47,816 bases of DNA from Ramlibacter sp. (GTDB lineage: Bacteria > Pseudomonadota > Gammaproteobacteria > Burkholderiales > Burkholderiaceae_C). A program made the position numbers and the translations under genes. The notes below the pieces were generated by a model. That model searched no databases. It was not told the origin of the DNA and was given only the letters and a program-made list of their open reading frames with translations. Location: contig JACMQX010000261.1 of the NCBI GenBank assembly GCA_014376765.1, positions 1 to 47,816 of the forward strand, written 5' to 3'. This document shows positions 17,605 through 26,874 of the stretch, piece after piece. How positions within the stretch are numbered: position 1 is the first letter of the stretch; each line of letters opens with the position of its first letter.

Positions 17605-19143
17605 CTAGCCCTGCGCAGCAACCCGGTCAGCTTTACTTTGCAACTTGTTGAGCGCACTGAGATAGGCCTTGGCAGACGCGACGACGATATCCGGGTCCGC
17701 CCCGACCCCGTTCACAACTCTTCCGGAGTTTTGAAGCCGCACGGTCACTTCGCCCTGGCTCTCTGTAGAACCGCTGATCGCGGTGACGGCATACAGCACC
17801 ATTTCGGCGCCGCTGTTCACATGGGACTCGATGGCTTTGAGCGAGGCATCCACTGGCCCGTTACCGTCCGAGTCGCCCCTGACCTCCCTGCCTTCGACCG
17901 TGAACACCACGGACGCATGGGGCCGCTCGCCGGTTTCGCTGTGTTGCGAGAGGGAGACAAACGCGTACTGCTCATTGTCCTTCGCAACGCTTTCATCACT
18001 CACGAGTGCCAGGATGTCTTCATCAAAAATATCGCTCTTGCGGTCGGCCAGTTCCTTGAAGCGCGCAAACGCCGCGTTGACGTCGGCCTCGCTTTCCAGC
18101 GCCACACCCAAGTCCTGCAGGCGCTGCTTGAAGGCGTTGCGCCCGCTGAGCTTGCCCAGCACGATCTTGTTGTTGCTCCAGCCCACGTCTTCGGCGCGCA
18201 TGATTTCGTAGGTGTCACGCGCCTTGAGCACACCGTCCTGGTGGATGCCTGACGCGTGGGCAAAGGCGTTGGCCCCCACCACAGCCTTGTTGGGCTGCAC
18301 CACGAACCCGGTAGTCTGGCTGACCATGCGGCTGGTTGCCAGGATGTGTTTGGTGTCGATATTGAGGTCCAGGCCGAAATAGTCTCTGCGGGTCTTCACC
18401 GCCATCACGATTTCTTCCAGCGAACAGTTGCCTGCCCGCTCGCCCAGGCCGTTGATGGTGCACTCCACCTGCCGCGCGCCGCCGATCTTGACCCCCGCCA
18501 GGGAGTTGGCCACCGCCATGCCCAGGTCATTGTGGCAATGGACTGACCAGATCGCCTTGTCTGAGTTGGGAATGCGCTCGCGCAGCGTCTTGATGAAATT
18601 GCCGTAGAGCTCGGGTACCGCATAGCCCACGGTGTCGGGCACGTTGATGATGGTCGCGCCCTCTTTGATGACCGCCTCGAGCACGCGGCAGAGAAAGTCC
18701 ACATCACTGCGGTAGCCGTCCTCGGGGCTGAACTCGACATCGGCTACCAGGTTGCGGGCGAAGCGCACGGAGAGCTTGGATTGCTCAAACACCTCGTCGG
18801 GCGTCATGCGCAGCTTCTTTTCCATATGGAGCGCGGAGGTCGCAATGAAGGTGTGAATGCGCGGATGAGCCGCGCCCCTGAGCGCTTCAGCAGCGCGGGA
18901 AATGTCGCGGTCGTTCGCCCGCGCCAGCGAGCAGATGCTTGATTCGCGGATGGCGTCGGCAATCGACTTGACCGCCTCAAAGTCGCCATTGGAACTGGCA
19001 GCAAAGCCGGCCTCGATCACATCCACCTTGAGCCGTTCAAGTTGCCGGGCGATGCGCAGCTTCTCATCGCGCGTCATGGACGCGCCGGGGGACTGTTCGC
19101 CATCGCGAAGGGTGGTGTCAAAAATGATGAGTTTGTCGGTCAT
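17605..19143 (-). CDS. leuA: 2-isopropylmalate synthase, short (E. coli-like) type
   Basis: LeuA condenses acetyl-CoA with 2-oxoisovalerate in the first committed step of leucine synthesis. This 512-residue copy has the HMGL-like TIM barrel with [12 protein letters not shown] (9-20), the metal-binding VHCHNDLG near residue 200, the [13 protein letters not shown] segment, ASGIHQDG and a C-terminal LeuA regulatory domain (about 380-500) that normally senses leucine. It starts 12 bp after the stop of a second, longer leuA (19156-20847), so the two form one transcription unit under the attenuator at 20884-20994. Paralogy is clear. Which copy is the main biosynthetic enzyme, or whether one makes citramalate or a longer homologue, cannot be told from sequence alone. 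Confidence 0.93.
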   Translation of the reverse strand: MTDKLIIFDTTLRDGEQSPGASMTRDEKLRIARQLERLKVDVIEAGFAASSNGDFEAVKSIADAIRESSICSLARANDRDISRAAEALRGAAHPRIHTFIATSALHMEKKLRMTPDEVFEQSKLSVRFARNLVADVEFSPEDGYRSDVDFLCRVLEAVIKEGATIINVPDTVGYAVPELYGNFIKTLRERIPNSDKAIWSVHCHNDLGMAVANSLAGVKIGGARQVECTINGLGERAGNCSLEEIVMAVKTRRDYFGLDLNIDTKHILATSRMVSQTTGFVVQPNKAVVGANAFAHASGIHQDGVLKARDTYEIMRAEDVGWSNNKIVLGKLSGRNAFKQRLQDLGVALESEADVNAAFARFKELADRKSDIFDEDILALVSDESVAKDNEQYAFVSLSQHSETGERPHASVVFTVEGREVRGDSDGNGPVDASLKAIESHVNSGAEMVLYAVTAISGSTESQGEVTVRLQNSGRVVNGVGADPDIVVASAKAYLSALNKLQSKADRVAAQG

Positions 19144-19155
19144 GTCACTCTCCTG

Positions 19156-20847
19156 TTATTTGGCGGCTGCGTACACGGCAGACGTCATGTCCACCCTTGA
19201 CCGCTGGATACCCGAAACGATGGCTTTAAGCGAAGCAGAAACGATGTTGGCATCCATGCCCACGCCAAACACCGTCTGCGATTCATCGATGCGAAGCTCC
19301 AGGTAGGCAACCGCCTGCGCATTGGCGCCAGAACCTACTGCATGCTCATGGTAGTCAAGTACCCGCACGTTGTGCCCTGTCGCCTCGTTCAAGCCATTGA
19401 TGAACGCGTCGATGGGGCCGGTGCCCTTGCCCGCGACATGCAGCAAATGGCCGGCCAGTTTCACGTCGGCCAAGAGGCTCACCCGCTTGGAATTCGCCGA
19501 CTCCTCAAGCACCTGGTGTTGTGGCGCTTCAACGGAGGCCAAGGCGTATTCCCGTTCAAACAACTGCCAGATATCGTGGGCGGTCAGTTCCTTGCCTTGC
19601 GCATCCAACACGCGCTGCACCACCTGGCTGAACTCGATCTGCAGGCGGTGCGGCAACTCGATGCCGTATTCGCTCTCCAGCAAATACGAAATACCGCCCT
19701 TGCCCGACTGGCTGTTCACGCGGATCACTGCTTCATAGCTGCGCCCCAGATCCTTGGGGTCAATCGGCAGGTACGGCATGTCCCAGATGTCACCGTCCTT
19801 GCGGGCAGCGAATGCTTTCTTGATCGCGTCCTGATGCGAGCCGGAAAACGAGGTGTAGACCAGATCACCCACATAAGGGTGCCGCGGGTGAACCGGCAAC
19901 TGGTTACAGAACTCCACCGTGCTGCGGATTTCGTCGATGTTCGAAAAATCGAGCCCTGGCGACACGCCCTGCGAGTACAGGTTGAGGGCGATATTGACGA
20001 GGTCCACATTGCCGGTGCGCTCGCCGTTGCCAAAGAGGCAGCCTTCGATGCGGTCAGCACCGGCCATCAAGGCGAACTCACCTGCGGCTGTGCCGGTGCC
20101 GCGGTCATTGTGCGGGTGCACCGACAACACAATGGCGTCGCGGCGGGCCAGGTGCCTGTGCATCCACTCGATCATGTCGGCAAAGATATTGGCCGTTGAA
20201 TGCTCGACGGTTGAAGGCAGGTTGACGATGCACTTGTGCTGCGCTGTGGGTTGCCAGACGGCCGTCACCGCATCCACCACGCGCTTTGAAAATTCCAGCT
20301 CGGTGCCGGAAAACATTTCGGGTGAATACTCAAAGGTCCAGTGCGTTGCCGGCTGCAGGGCGGCCAGGTCCTTGATGAGTTGCGCGTTGCTCGTCGCAAG
20401 CTCGACGATCTCATCGTCATTCATACCCAGAACCACGCGGCGCATCACCGGCGCCGTCGCGTTGTAGAGGTGGACCACGGCTCGTTTGGCGCCCTCCAGT
20501 GACTCGAAAGTCCGGCGGATCAAGGGCTCACGAGCCTGCGTGAGGACCTGGATCGTGACGTCGTCCGGCACCAGGTTTTCATCAATCAATTGACGTACGA
20601 AGTCGAATTCTGTTTGCGAGGCTGAGGGAAAGCCGATCTCGATTTCCTTGAATCCGATTTTCACCAGCGCGTTGAACATCTTCAGCTTGCGCGCCGCGTC
20701 CATGGGCTCGATCAGGGCCTGGTTGCCGTCCCGCAGGTCCACGCTGGCCCAGATTGGGGCGCTCCGCAGCACCGCATCAGGCCAGGTGCGGTCGGTCAAT
20801 CGGACCGGCTCGAACGCGCGGTACTTGCTTGCGGGATGCTTCAACAT
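19156..20847 (-). CDS. leuA: 2-isopropylmalate synthase, long type
   Basis: This is a LeuA of the longer actinobacterial/Burkholderia type (563 residues). It has DLRDGNQAL (37-45), [38 protein letters not shown] and a C-terminal regulatory domain (about 430-555). I choose the ATG at 20847 ([10 protein letters not shown]) because AAGGAAG sits 7-8 bp upstream; an in-frame start at 20880 would lie between the attenuator and this ribosome site. It is the first gene after the Leu leader peptide and attenuator, so its expression should rise when charged tRNA-Leu is scarce. The downstream short leuA is separated by only 12 bp. Confidence 0.94.
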   Translation of the reverse strand: MLKHPASKYRAFEPVRLTDRTWPDAVLRSAPIWASVDLRDGNQALIEPMDAARKLKMFNALVKIGFKEIEIGFPSASQTEFDFVRQLIDENLVPDDVTIQVLTQAREPLIRRTFESLEGAKRAVVHLYNATAPVMRRVVLGMNDDEIVELATSNAQLIKDLAALQPATHWTFEYSPEMFSGTELEFSKRVVDAVTAVWQPTAQHKCIVNLPSTVEHSTANIFADMIEWMHRHLARRDAIVLSVHPHNDRGTGTAAGEFALMAGADRIEGCLFGNGERTGNVDLVNIALNLYSQGVSPGLDFSNIDEIRSTVEFCNQLPVHPRHPYVGDLVYTSFSGSHQDAIKKAFAARKDGDIWDMPYLPIDPKDLGRSYEAVIRVNSQSGKGGISYLLESEYGIELPHRLQIEFSQVVQRVLDAQGKELTAHDIWQLFEREYALASVEAPQHQVLEESANSKRVSLLADVKLAGHLLHVAGKGTGPIDAFINGLNEATGHNVRVLDYHEHAVGSGANAQAVAYLELRIDESQTVFGVGMDANIVSASLKAIVSGIQRSRVDMTSAVYAAAK

Positions 20848-20873
20848 GGTCACACTTCCTTGAAAATTAAAAA

Positions 20874-20906
20874 CCAGCAACCCAAAACAAAACGGCCCGT
20901 TGCTGG
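20874..20906 (-). promoter_or_regulatory. Second, alternative hairpin in the leuA leader
   Basis: On the minus strand CCAGCAAC (20899-20906) can pair with GTTGCTGG (20874-20881), a perfect 8-bp stem followed by TTTTTAATTTT. It uses the loop and part of the 3' arm of the attenuator at 20884-20921, so the two structures exclude each other. It might be a backup terminator or a competitor that tunes the attenuator. This is inference from base pairing only. Confidence 0.4.
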
Positions 20907-20921
20907 TGCATACGGGCCGTT
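20884..20921 (-). terminator. Transcription attenuator of the leuA-leuA operon
   Basis: A perfect 10-bp stem AACGGCCCGT / ACGGGCCGTT (plus-strand arms 20891-20900 and 20912-20921) with an 11-nt loop is followed on the minus strand by TTGTTTT (20884-20890), a typical intrinsic terminator. It lies between the leader ORF stop (20941) and the leuA start (20847), so it must be bypassed for leuA to be transcribed. Confidence 0.85.
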
Positions 20922-20958
20922 GAAAGGGTTCGCGCGTGCGCTACCGTCTCCGCCCGTA
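20911..20958 (-). promoter_or_regulatory. Antiterminator pairing in the leuA leader
   Basis: TACGGGC inside the leader ORF (codons Tyr13-Gly14-Arg15; plus-strand 20952-20958) is exactly complementary to GCCCGTA in the 5' arm and loop edge of the attenuator (20911-20917). A ribosome stalled on the upstream Leu codons would leave TACGGGC free to capture the attenuator arm and allow read-through. A ribosome reaching the stop would cover TACGGGC and let the terminator form. This matches the classical attenuation logic of his, leu and trp leaders. Confidence 0.75.
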
Positions 20959-20994
20959 GGGGATTAGCAGTAGTGCCAGCGAAATTTGATTCAT
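20941..20994 (-). CDS. Leucine-rich leader peptide of the leuA operon
   Basis: This 17-codon ORF encodes MNQISLALLLIPYGRRR. Leu is at positions 6, 8, 9 and 10 with codons CTG, CTA, CTG, CTA, flanked by Ile4 and Ile11. CTA is rare in the GC-rich genes around it, which suits a sensor of charged tRNA-Leu. The rare AGA codon occurs near the end. It sits about 95 bp upstream of leuA and directly before the antiterminator/attenuator elements. No Shine-Dalgarno is visible upstream of the ATG, and a possible extended -10 (21002-21007) places transcription start at or next to the AUG, so translation may be leaderless. Confidence 0.8.
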   Translation of the reverse strand: MNQISLALLLIPYGRRR

Positions 20995-21001
20995 ATGAGG
21001 G

Positions 21002-21030
21002 AGCTTAGCACAGGCTGCGATGTACGAAAA
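21002..21030 (-). promoter_or_regulatory. Candidate promoter of the leuA leader transcript
   Basis: On the minus strand an extended -10 (TGC-TAAGCT, hexamer at 21002-21007) lies 17 bp downstream of a weak -35 (TTTTCG, 21025-21030). Its expected start site is within a base or so of the leader ATG at 20994. The match to consensus is modest, but the placement in the pssA-leader gap is suitable. Confidence 0.4.
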
Positions 21031-21062
21031 CCCGGTTTGCCCTGAAGGCCCGGGCGCGCGCT

Positions 21063-21896
21063 TCACCTGTGCATGCCACGCTCTTCCGGCTCCTCGGTCG
21101 ATGTGCTGATGACGCTGGTGCGCTGGCCTTTGGCCTTGCGCCAGCCATAAACCGCATAACCGCTCAGGCCATAAATCACAAACATGCCGAACAGAACCGT
21201 TGGCGGATGGATGTTGATCACGGCAATGCCCAGGGCAATCAGGACGATGGCGGCAAATGGCACGCTCTTTTTCATGCTCACATCCTTGAAGCTGTAGAAC
21301 GGCACATTGGTCACCATGGTGAGGCCCGCATAAAGCGCCAGGCCAAACATGATCCAGGGGATGCTCACACCCAGCAGGTAGTCCGTGCCGCGGATGCCGC
21401 TGTCCGTGACGATCCAGATCAGTCCGGTCACCAGCGCAGCGGCAGCGGGCGATGGCAGGCCCTGGAAAAAGCGTTTGTCCACCACGCCGGTGTTGACGTT
21501 GAACCGGGCCAACCGCAGCATCGCGCACGCGCAATAAACAAAAGCGGCAATCCAGCCCCAGCGGCCCAGACCCTTCAGTGCCCACTCGTACGCGATGAGC
21601 GCTGGTGCAGCGCCGAACGACACCATGTCGGACAGTGAATCCATCTGCTCGCCAAACGCACTTTGGGTGTTGGTCATCCGCGCCACGCGACCGTCCAGGC
21701 TATCGAGCACCATCGCGCAGAAAACACCGACTGCAGCTTGGTCAAAGCGCCCGTTCATGGCCATCACCACCGCATAAAAGCCACCGAAAAGAGCAGCCAG
21801 CGTGAACAGGTTGGGCAGGATGTAGATGCCCTTGCGGCGCTTGCGGATCACGACCTCCTGGCCGTCATCAGAGCTCAAATCGTTGCCGTCATGCAT
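21063..21896 (-). CDS. pssA: CDP-diacylglycerol--serine O-phosphatidyltransferase
   Basis: PssA makes phosphatidylserine, the precursor of phosphatidylethanolamine, in the inner membrane. The complete CDP-alcohol phosphotransferase motif is present: Asp65, Asp68, Gly69, Ala72, Arg73, Gly82, Asp86 and Asp90 with correct spacing, followed by several hydrophobic segments (about 25-260). This is the integral-membrane type, not the peripheral E. coli type. The frame extends up to 21983, but that ATG lies right after the T-tract of the ilvC terminator, so I take MHDGNDLSS at 21896 (277 residues). Either start lacks a good ribosome site. It sits between ilvC and the leu leader, and pssA next to ilv/leu genes is common in betaproteobacteria. 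Confidence 0.92.
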   Translation of the reverse strand: MHDGNDLSSDDGQEVVIRKRRKGIYILPNLFTLAALFGGFYAVVMAMNGRFDQAAVGVFCAMVLDSLDGRVARMTNTQSAFGEQMDSLSDMVSFGAAPALIAYEWALKGLGRWGWIAAFVYCACAMLRLARFNVNTGVVDKRFFQGLPSPAAAALVTGLIWIVTDSGIRGTDYLLGVSIPWIMFGLALYAGLTMVTNVPFYSFKDVSMKKSVPFAAIVLIALGIAVINIHPPTVLFGMFVIYGLSGYAVYGWRKAKGQRTSVISTSTEEPEERGMHR

Positions 21897-21983
21897 GGGG
21901 AAGAAGCCTGTTGTGAGTAAAGGGTGAATGCCATGGGGCCCAAGCGGGCAGTGTAAGGCAGCAGCTTGTTGGCGAGGCTTCAT

Positions 21984-22008
21984 AAAAAAGGGCCACCGCA
22001 GTGGCCCT
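21984..22008 (-). terminator. Intrinsic terminator after ilvC
   Basis: On the minus strand the stem AGGGCCAC / GTGGCCCT (plus arms 22001-22008 and 21989-21996) with a 4-nt loop is followed by a T6 tract (21984-21989). It lies about 40 bp after the ilvC stop and separates ilvBNC from pssA. Confidence 0.92.
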
Positions 22009-22045
22009 CTGGCATGAAAGCGGGCGCAGCGCGCCCTGCTTTCGA

Positions 22046-23101
<1,056 letters not shown>

Positions 23102-23593
23102 TTAAACGCGAAGGATTCTCTCACCCCTACCGATGCCGCTGGCGCCGGTTCGGACCGTCTCCAGGATCGCGCTGCGATCGATCGCCTCAAGGAAGGCGTC
23201 GTTCTTGACCTGGTCCCCGGTCAATTCGATGGTGTAGCTCTTCTCGGTCACGTCGATGATGCGGCCCCGGAAAATGTCGGCCATACGCTTCATCTCTTCG
23301 CGCTCCTTGCCCACCGCGCGCACCTTGACCATCATGAGCTCGCGCTCGGTGTAGGCGCCCTCTGTCAGGTCCACTACCTTGACGACCTCAATCAGCCGGT
23401 TCAGGTGCTTGGTGATCTGCTCGATCACGTCGTCAGAGCCGGTGGTCTGGATGGTCATGCGCGACAGGCTGGGGTCTTCAGTGGGCGCAACCGTCAGTGA
23501 CTCGATGTTGTAGCCGCGGGCCGAAAAAAGGCCCACGACACGGGACAGAGCGCCGGGCTCGTTTTCCAGCAGGACTGCAATGATGTGTTTCAT
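23102..23593 (-). CDS. ilvN: Acetolactate synthase small (regulatory) subunit
   Basis: This is the regulatory subunit (163 residues) that activates the large subunit and confers valine feedback inhibition. It has an N-terminal ACT domain (about 3-75: HIIAVLLENEPGALSRVVGLFSARGYNIESL) and a C-terminal small-subunit domain (about 80-158). The frame opens at 23701, but the conserved family start MKHIIAVLLENEPG is at 23593. It follows ilvB by about 120 bp and precedes ilvC in the same direction. It could equally be called ilvH. Confidence 0.97.
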   Translation of the reverse strand: MKHIIAVLLENEPGALSRVVGLFSARGYNIESLTVAPTEDPSLSRMTIQTTGSDDVIEQITKHLNRLIEVVKVVDLTEGAYTERELMMVKVRAVGKEREEMKRMADIFRGRIIDVTEKSYTIELTGDQVKNDAFLEAIDRSAILETVRTGASGIGRGERILRV

Positions 23594-23712
23594 AAGATCT
23601 GATTTCTCTTTTCGCCGCCCTCCCCCTCGCACGGTAATGCGCAGGCTCGGCGGACAATAGATTTTTCGGTGGGTGTCATGGCGGGCCGGGCCTGCCATCA
23701 CACTGAAAGTGG

Positions 23713-25503
23713 CTAGAGGTCTTCGGACCCCAGCAGCATCTCGGTGATGCCCTTGCCGGCCTGGACCATCGGGAACACGTTCTCGGTCGGGTCCGTACGG
23801 AAGTCCATGAACACGGTGCGATCCTTGAGCTTGCGTGCTTCGCGCAGCGCCGGCTCCACGTCTTGTGGACGTTCGATCAACATACCGACGTGCCCATAAG
23901 CCTCTGCCAGTTTCACGAAATTAGGCAGCGCATCCATGTAGCTGCTGCTGTAGCGGCCGGCATATTCCACTTCCTGCCACTGACGGACCATGCCGAGGTA
24001 ACGGTTGTTCAGGGAAATGATCTTGATCGGCGTGTTGTACTGCAGGCAGGTCGACAGCTCCTGGATGCACATCTGCACCGAGCCTTCGCCGGTGATGCAA
24101 TACACCTCGCTGTCGGGCTTGGCCAGCTTGATGCCCATGGCGTAGGGAATGCCCACGCCCATGGTGCCCAGACCACCGGAATTGATCCAGCGGCGCGGCT
24201 CGTCAAAACGGTAGTACTGAGCAGCCCACATCTGGTGCTGACCCACATCAGACGTGATGTACGTGTCAGCGTCCTTGGTCATGTTCCAGAGCGTTTCCAC
24301 CACGTACTGCGGCTTGATCACGTCCGGCGAGCCCATGCTGTACTTCAGGCAGTTGCGCTTGCGCCAGCCCTCAATCGTTTCCCACCAGCCGCCCAGGGCG
24401 CCCGAATCGGGCTTGAGGCCCGACTCGCGGATCATGCCGATCAGCTCGGTCAGCACGTCCTTCACATCGCCGACGATCGGGATGTCAACCTTCACGCGCT
24501 TGGAAATGCTCGACGGGTCGATGTCGATGTGGATGATCTTTCGCTCGTTCTGGGCAAAATGCTTGGGGTTACCAATGACGCGGTCATCAAATCGCGCGCC
24601 CACGGCCAACAGAACGTCACAGTTCTGCATGGCGTTGTTCGCCTCGATGGTGCCGTGCATGCCCAGCATGCCGAGGAATTTCTTGTCGCTGGCCGGGTAG
24701 GCGCCCAGACCCATCAAGGTATTGGTGCAGGGGTAACCCAGCATATCGACCAGGGTGCGCAATTCGGCCGAAGCATTGCTCAGCAACACACCACCGCCGG
24801 TGTAGATGTAGGGACGCTTGGCATTCATCAGCAAATGCAGCGCCTTGCGGATCTGCCCGCCATGGCCCTTGCGCACCGGGTTGTACGAGCGCATGGTGAC
24901 GGCCTCAGGGTAGCCGGTAAAGGCCGCCCTCTTGAACGACACGTCTTTGGGAATGTCCACCACGACCGGACCCGGGCGGCCGCTGCGCGCAATGTGGAAG
25001 GCCTTCTTCATGGTCTCGGCCAGATCGCGCACATCCTTCACCAGGAAGTTGTGCTTGACGATGGGCCGGGTGATGCCAACGGTGTCGCACTCCTGAAAGG
25101 CGTCAAGCCCGATCGCGTGGGTTGGCACCTGCCCGGTGATGATCACCATCGGGATGCTGTCCATGTACGCCGTGGCAATACCCGTCACGGCATTGGTCAC
25201 GCCCGGGCCCGAAGTGACAAGCGCCACACCGACGTCACCCGTCGCACGGGCGTAGCCGTCAGCGGCGTGAACGGCCGCCTGCTCGTGGCGCACCAGAACG
25301 TGCTGGATGGTGTCCTGCTTGTAGAACGCGTCGTAAATATAGAGAACTGCGCCGCCCGGGTAGCCCCAGACGTGCTTGACGTTTTCAGCCTGGAGACACT
25401 TCACCAGGATTTCTGCGCCCATGAGTTCTTCGGGGTTTGCGGCGTTGGCTGCTGCGCTGGAGGCAGCGGCTGCCGAGATGAGTTCGGCCTTTGTAATTTC
25501 CAT
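23713..25503 (-). CDS. ilvB: Acetolactate synthase large (catalytic) subunit
   Basis: This ThDP-dependent enzyme joins pyruvate with pyruvate or 2-oxobutyrate in the first common step of branched-chain amino acid synthesis. From the ATG at 25503 (AAAGG 7 bp upstream) it has 596 residues. The catalytic Glu74 is in RHEQAA; the FAD/central domain and the ThDP/Mg motif (GEGS at 472-475 to Asn500) are intact. An Ala-rich N-terminal extension (about 8-28) precedes the usual start of the fold. The reading frame continues upstream to 25596, but that part has no family similarity I recognise. The gene leads the ilvBNC operon from a promoter divergent to the sigma-factor gene. ilvI is an equally valid symbol. 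Confidence 0.97.
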   Translation of the reverse strand: MEITKAELISAAAASSAAANAANPEELMGAEILVKCLQAENVKHVWGYPGGAVLYIYDAFYKQDTIQHVLVRHEQAAVHAADGYARATGDVGVALVTSGPGVTNAVTGIATAYMDSIPMVIITGQVPTHAIGLDAFQECDTVGITRPIVKHNFLVKDVRDLAETMKKAFHIARSGRPGPVVVDIPKDVSFKRAAFTGYPEAVTMRSYNPVRKGHGGQIRKALHLLMNAKRPYIYTGGGVLLSNASAELRTLVDMLGYPCTNTLMGLGAYPASDKKFLGMLGMHGTIEANNAMQNCDVLLAVGARFDDRVIGNPKHFAQNERKIIHIDIDPSSISKRVKVDIPIVGDVKDVLTELIGMIRESGLKPDSGALGGWWETIEGWRKRNCLKYSMGSPDVIKPQYVVETLWNMTKDADTYITSDVGQHQMWAAQYYRFDEPRRWINSGGLGTMGVGIPYAMGIKLAKPDSEVYCITGEGSVQMCIQELSTCLQYNTPIKIISLNNRYLGMVRQWQEVEYAGRYSSSYMDALPNFVKLAEAYGHVGMLIERPQDVEPALREARKLKDRTVFMDFRTDPTENVFPMVQAGKGITEMLLGSEDL

Positions 25504-25814
25504 GATCAACCTTTGTGAATTTCTCTGACGAAAGACCTTGGGTGCCCCTTGGACGCTCTCTTGTGAAGCCGCTTCGGGACTTTGGGTCAAAACCATGGGC
25601 GAGATGATTGCTGCGCCGGACCTTGACCTGTTTGCTTTTTAAATTGCAGGGAAGATTATCGCACTGCAATGACTCAAGGCGCCCAACAGCGTTGGTTCGT
25701 GCGCGAAAAGCACTTTTTACGGTGCGATAATCCAGCGCGTAGGATAAAAACAAGACTTCAAACGCGTTCGCGAGACACGCTTCCACAGCTTTCTGCCACC
25801 AGCGGCCTTCACCT
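25504..25814. promoter_or_regulatory. Divergent promoter region ilvB / sigma factor with an 11-bp inverted repeat
   Basis: This 311-bp gap holds two mirror-image extended -10 elements. TGC-GATAAT reads leftwards toward ilvB (plus-strand ATTATC 25655-25660) and rightwards toward the sigma gene (25726-25731). The flanks make GATTATCGCAC (25654-25664) and GTGCGATAATC (25722-25732), a perfect 11-bp inverted repeat 57 bp apart. Neither has a clear -35 at 17 bp. No Ile/Leu/Val-rich leader peptide or attenuator terminator is visible before ilvB. The rest of the gap shows nothing I can name. Confidence 0.55.
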
Positions 25815-26381
25815 TTGGCAACCGAAAAAGAACTCTCCGACTTCCTTAAAAGCGTCGAAAAGCGGGCATTCAAGCGCTCCAAGTATCACGTGCGGGACGA
25901 CGAAGCGGCGCTGGACATCGTGCAGGACAGCATGATGAAACTGGCCGAGCATTACGGCGACAAGCCGCCGGCCGAGTTGCCGATGCTGTTTGCCCGGATT
26001 TTGTCCAACTGCACGCTGGACTGGTTCCGGCGCCAGAAGACCCGGCGGGCCCTTTTTTCGAATATGAGTGAATTTGAATCCGCGTCAGAGGACGGGGATT
26101 TCGATTTGCTTGAAACTTATGCCTTGCAAGACGACTCACAACGTACCGAGAGCGCCGAGGACTCCACGAGCCGGGCCCAGATCTTGCAAGAAATCGAACT
26201 CGAGATCCAGGAGTTACCGACACGTCAACGAGAGGCCTTCCTGATGCGTTACTGGGAAGAGATGGACGTTGCCGAGACGGCGGCGGCCATGGGCTGCTCT
26301 GAAGGCAGTGTCAAAACACACTGTTCCAGGGCTGTCCAGGCTCTCAGTAAGGCACTGAAGGCAAAGGGAATAAAACTATGA
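25815..26381 (+). CDS. ECF-like RNA polymerase sigma factor
   Basis: This is a 188-residue sigma-70 family protein. Region 2 spans about 10-80 (DEAALDIVQDSMMKLAEHY, LFARILSNCTLDWFRRQK); an acidic linker lies at about 86-120; region 4 lies at about 125-185 (LPTRQREAFLMRYWEEMDVAETAAAMGCSEGSVKTHCSRA) with the C-terminal helix-turn-helix. The start is a TTG codon at 25815 without a clear ribosome site, which suggests low or regulated translation. Its ATGA overlap with the next gene implies coupling to the DUF3619 protein. Related genes sit beside ilvB in other Burkholderiales. The regulon is unknown to me. Confidence 0.85.
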   Translation: MATEKELSDFLKSVEKRAFKRSKYHVRDDEAALDIVQDSMMKLAEHYGDKPPAELPMLFARILSNCTLDWFRRQKTRRALFSNMSEFESASEDGDFDLLETYALQDDSQRTESAEDSTSRAQILQEIELEIQELPTRQREAFLMRYWEEMDVAETAAAMGCSEGSVKTHCSRAVQALSKALKAKGIKL

Positions 26382-26857
26382 CGAACTCGATCACGCATTC
26401 AACGCTGCACACCTTCACGATGCAGCCGCACCATATTCAGGCCGGCATCCAGCATGAGCGCTTTGGAATGTTGGTAGCTGCGCGCCTGTCCGATGCTACC
26501 GGTGCCCTGCCTTACGACATTTCCGAGCGGCTGCGTGCAGCCCGCGTCCAGGCGCTGTCCAAGCGCAAGATGGCGGTGCGCAACGCTTCTGCAGTCATCT
26601 CCAACGGTTCCTCTGCCGCCCTGACGCTCGGGGGTGACGAGTCGCCCGGTTTCTGGGGCCGCATCGCGTCGGTATTGCCGCTGGTGGCGCTTGTCGCCGG
26701 CTTGGTTGCCATCAACCTGGTGCAAAACGAAACCCGTGCCAACGAGCTGGCTGAAGTCGACACCGCGCTTTTGACCGACGACCTCCCCCCTGCAGCTTTT
26801 GCGGACCCGGGCTTTGTGCAGTTCCTGCGCACGGGTAGCGAACAAGGCAAACCCTGA
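26378..26857 (+). CDS. DUF3619 membrane protein, candidate anti-sigma factor
   Basis: This 159-residue protein overlaps the sigma gene by ATGA (26378-26381). Residues about 1-90 are soluble and polar. One transmembrane helix follows (about 92-112, IASVLPLVALVAGLVAINLV), then a short acidic tail with ELAEVDTALLTDDLPP. One membrane span, a cytoplasmic N-terminus and coupling to an ECF-like sigma gene are what one expects of an anti-sigma factor. No zinc-binding HxxxCxxC motif is present, so it is not a ZAS-type anti-sigma. The DUF3619 assignment is from recognition of the family and context; the anti-sigma role is inference. Confidence 0.75.
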   Translation: MTNSITHSTLHTFTMQPHHIQAGIQHERFGMLVAARLSDATGALPYDISERLRAARVQALSKRKMAVRNASAVISNGSSAALTLGGDESPGFWGRIASVLPLVALVAGLVAINLVQNETRANELAEVDTALLTDDLPPAAFADPGFVQFLRTGSEQGKP

Positions 26858-26874
26858 CCCGGATTGTTGCTGGC

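Noticed and set aside
17593-17607. TAGGGT-TGG-ACCCTA hairpin at the leuA stop as a terminator
   Set aside because: The stem is only 6 bp, includes the stop codon, and is followed by mixed A/T bases rather than a T-tract.
25504-25655. Attenuator or leader peptide for ilvB, in analogy with leuA
   Set aside because: No short ORF rich in Ile, Leu and Val codons and no stem with a T-tract was found between the promoter and ilvB.
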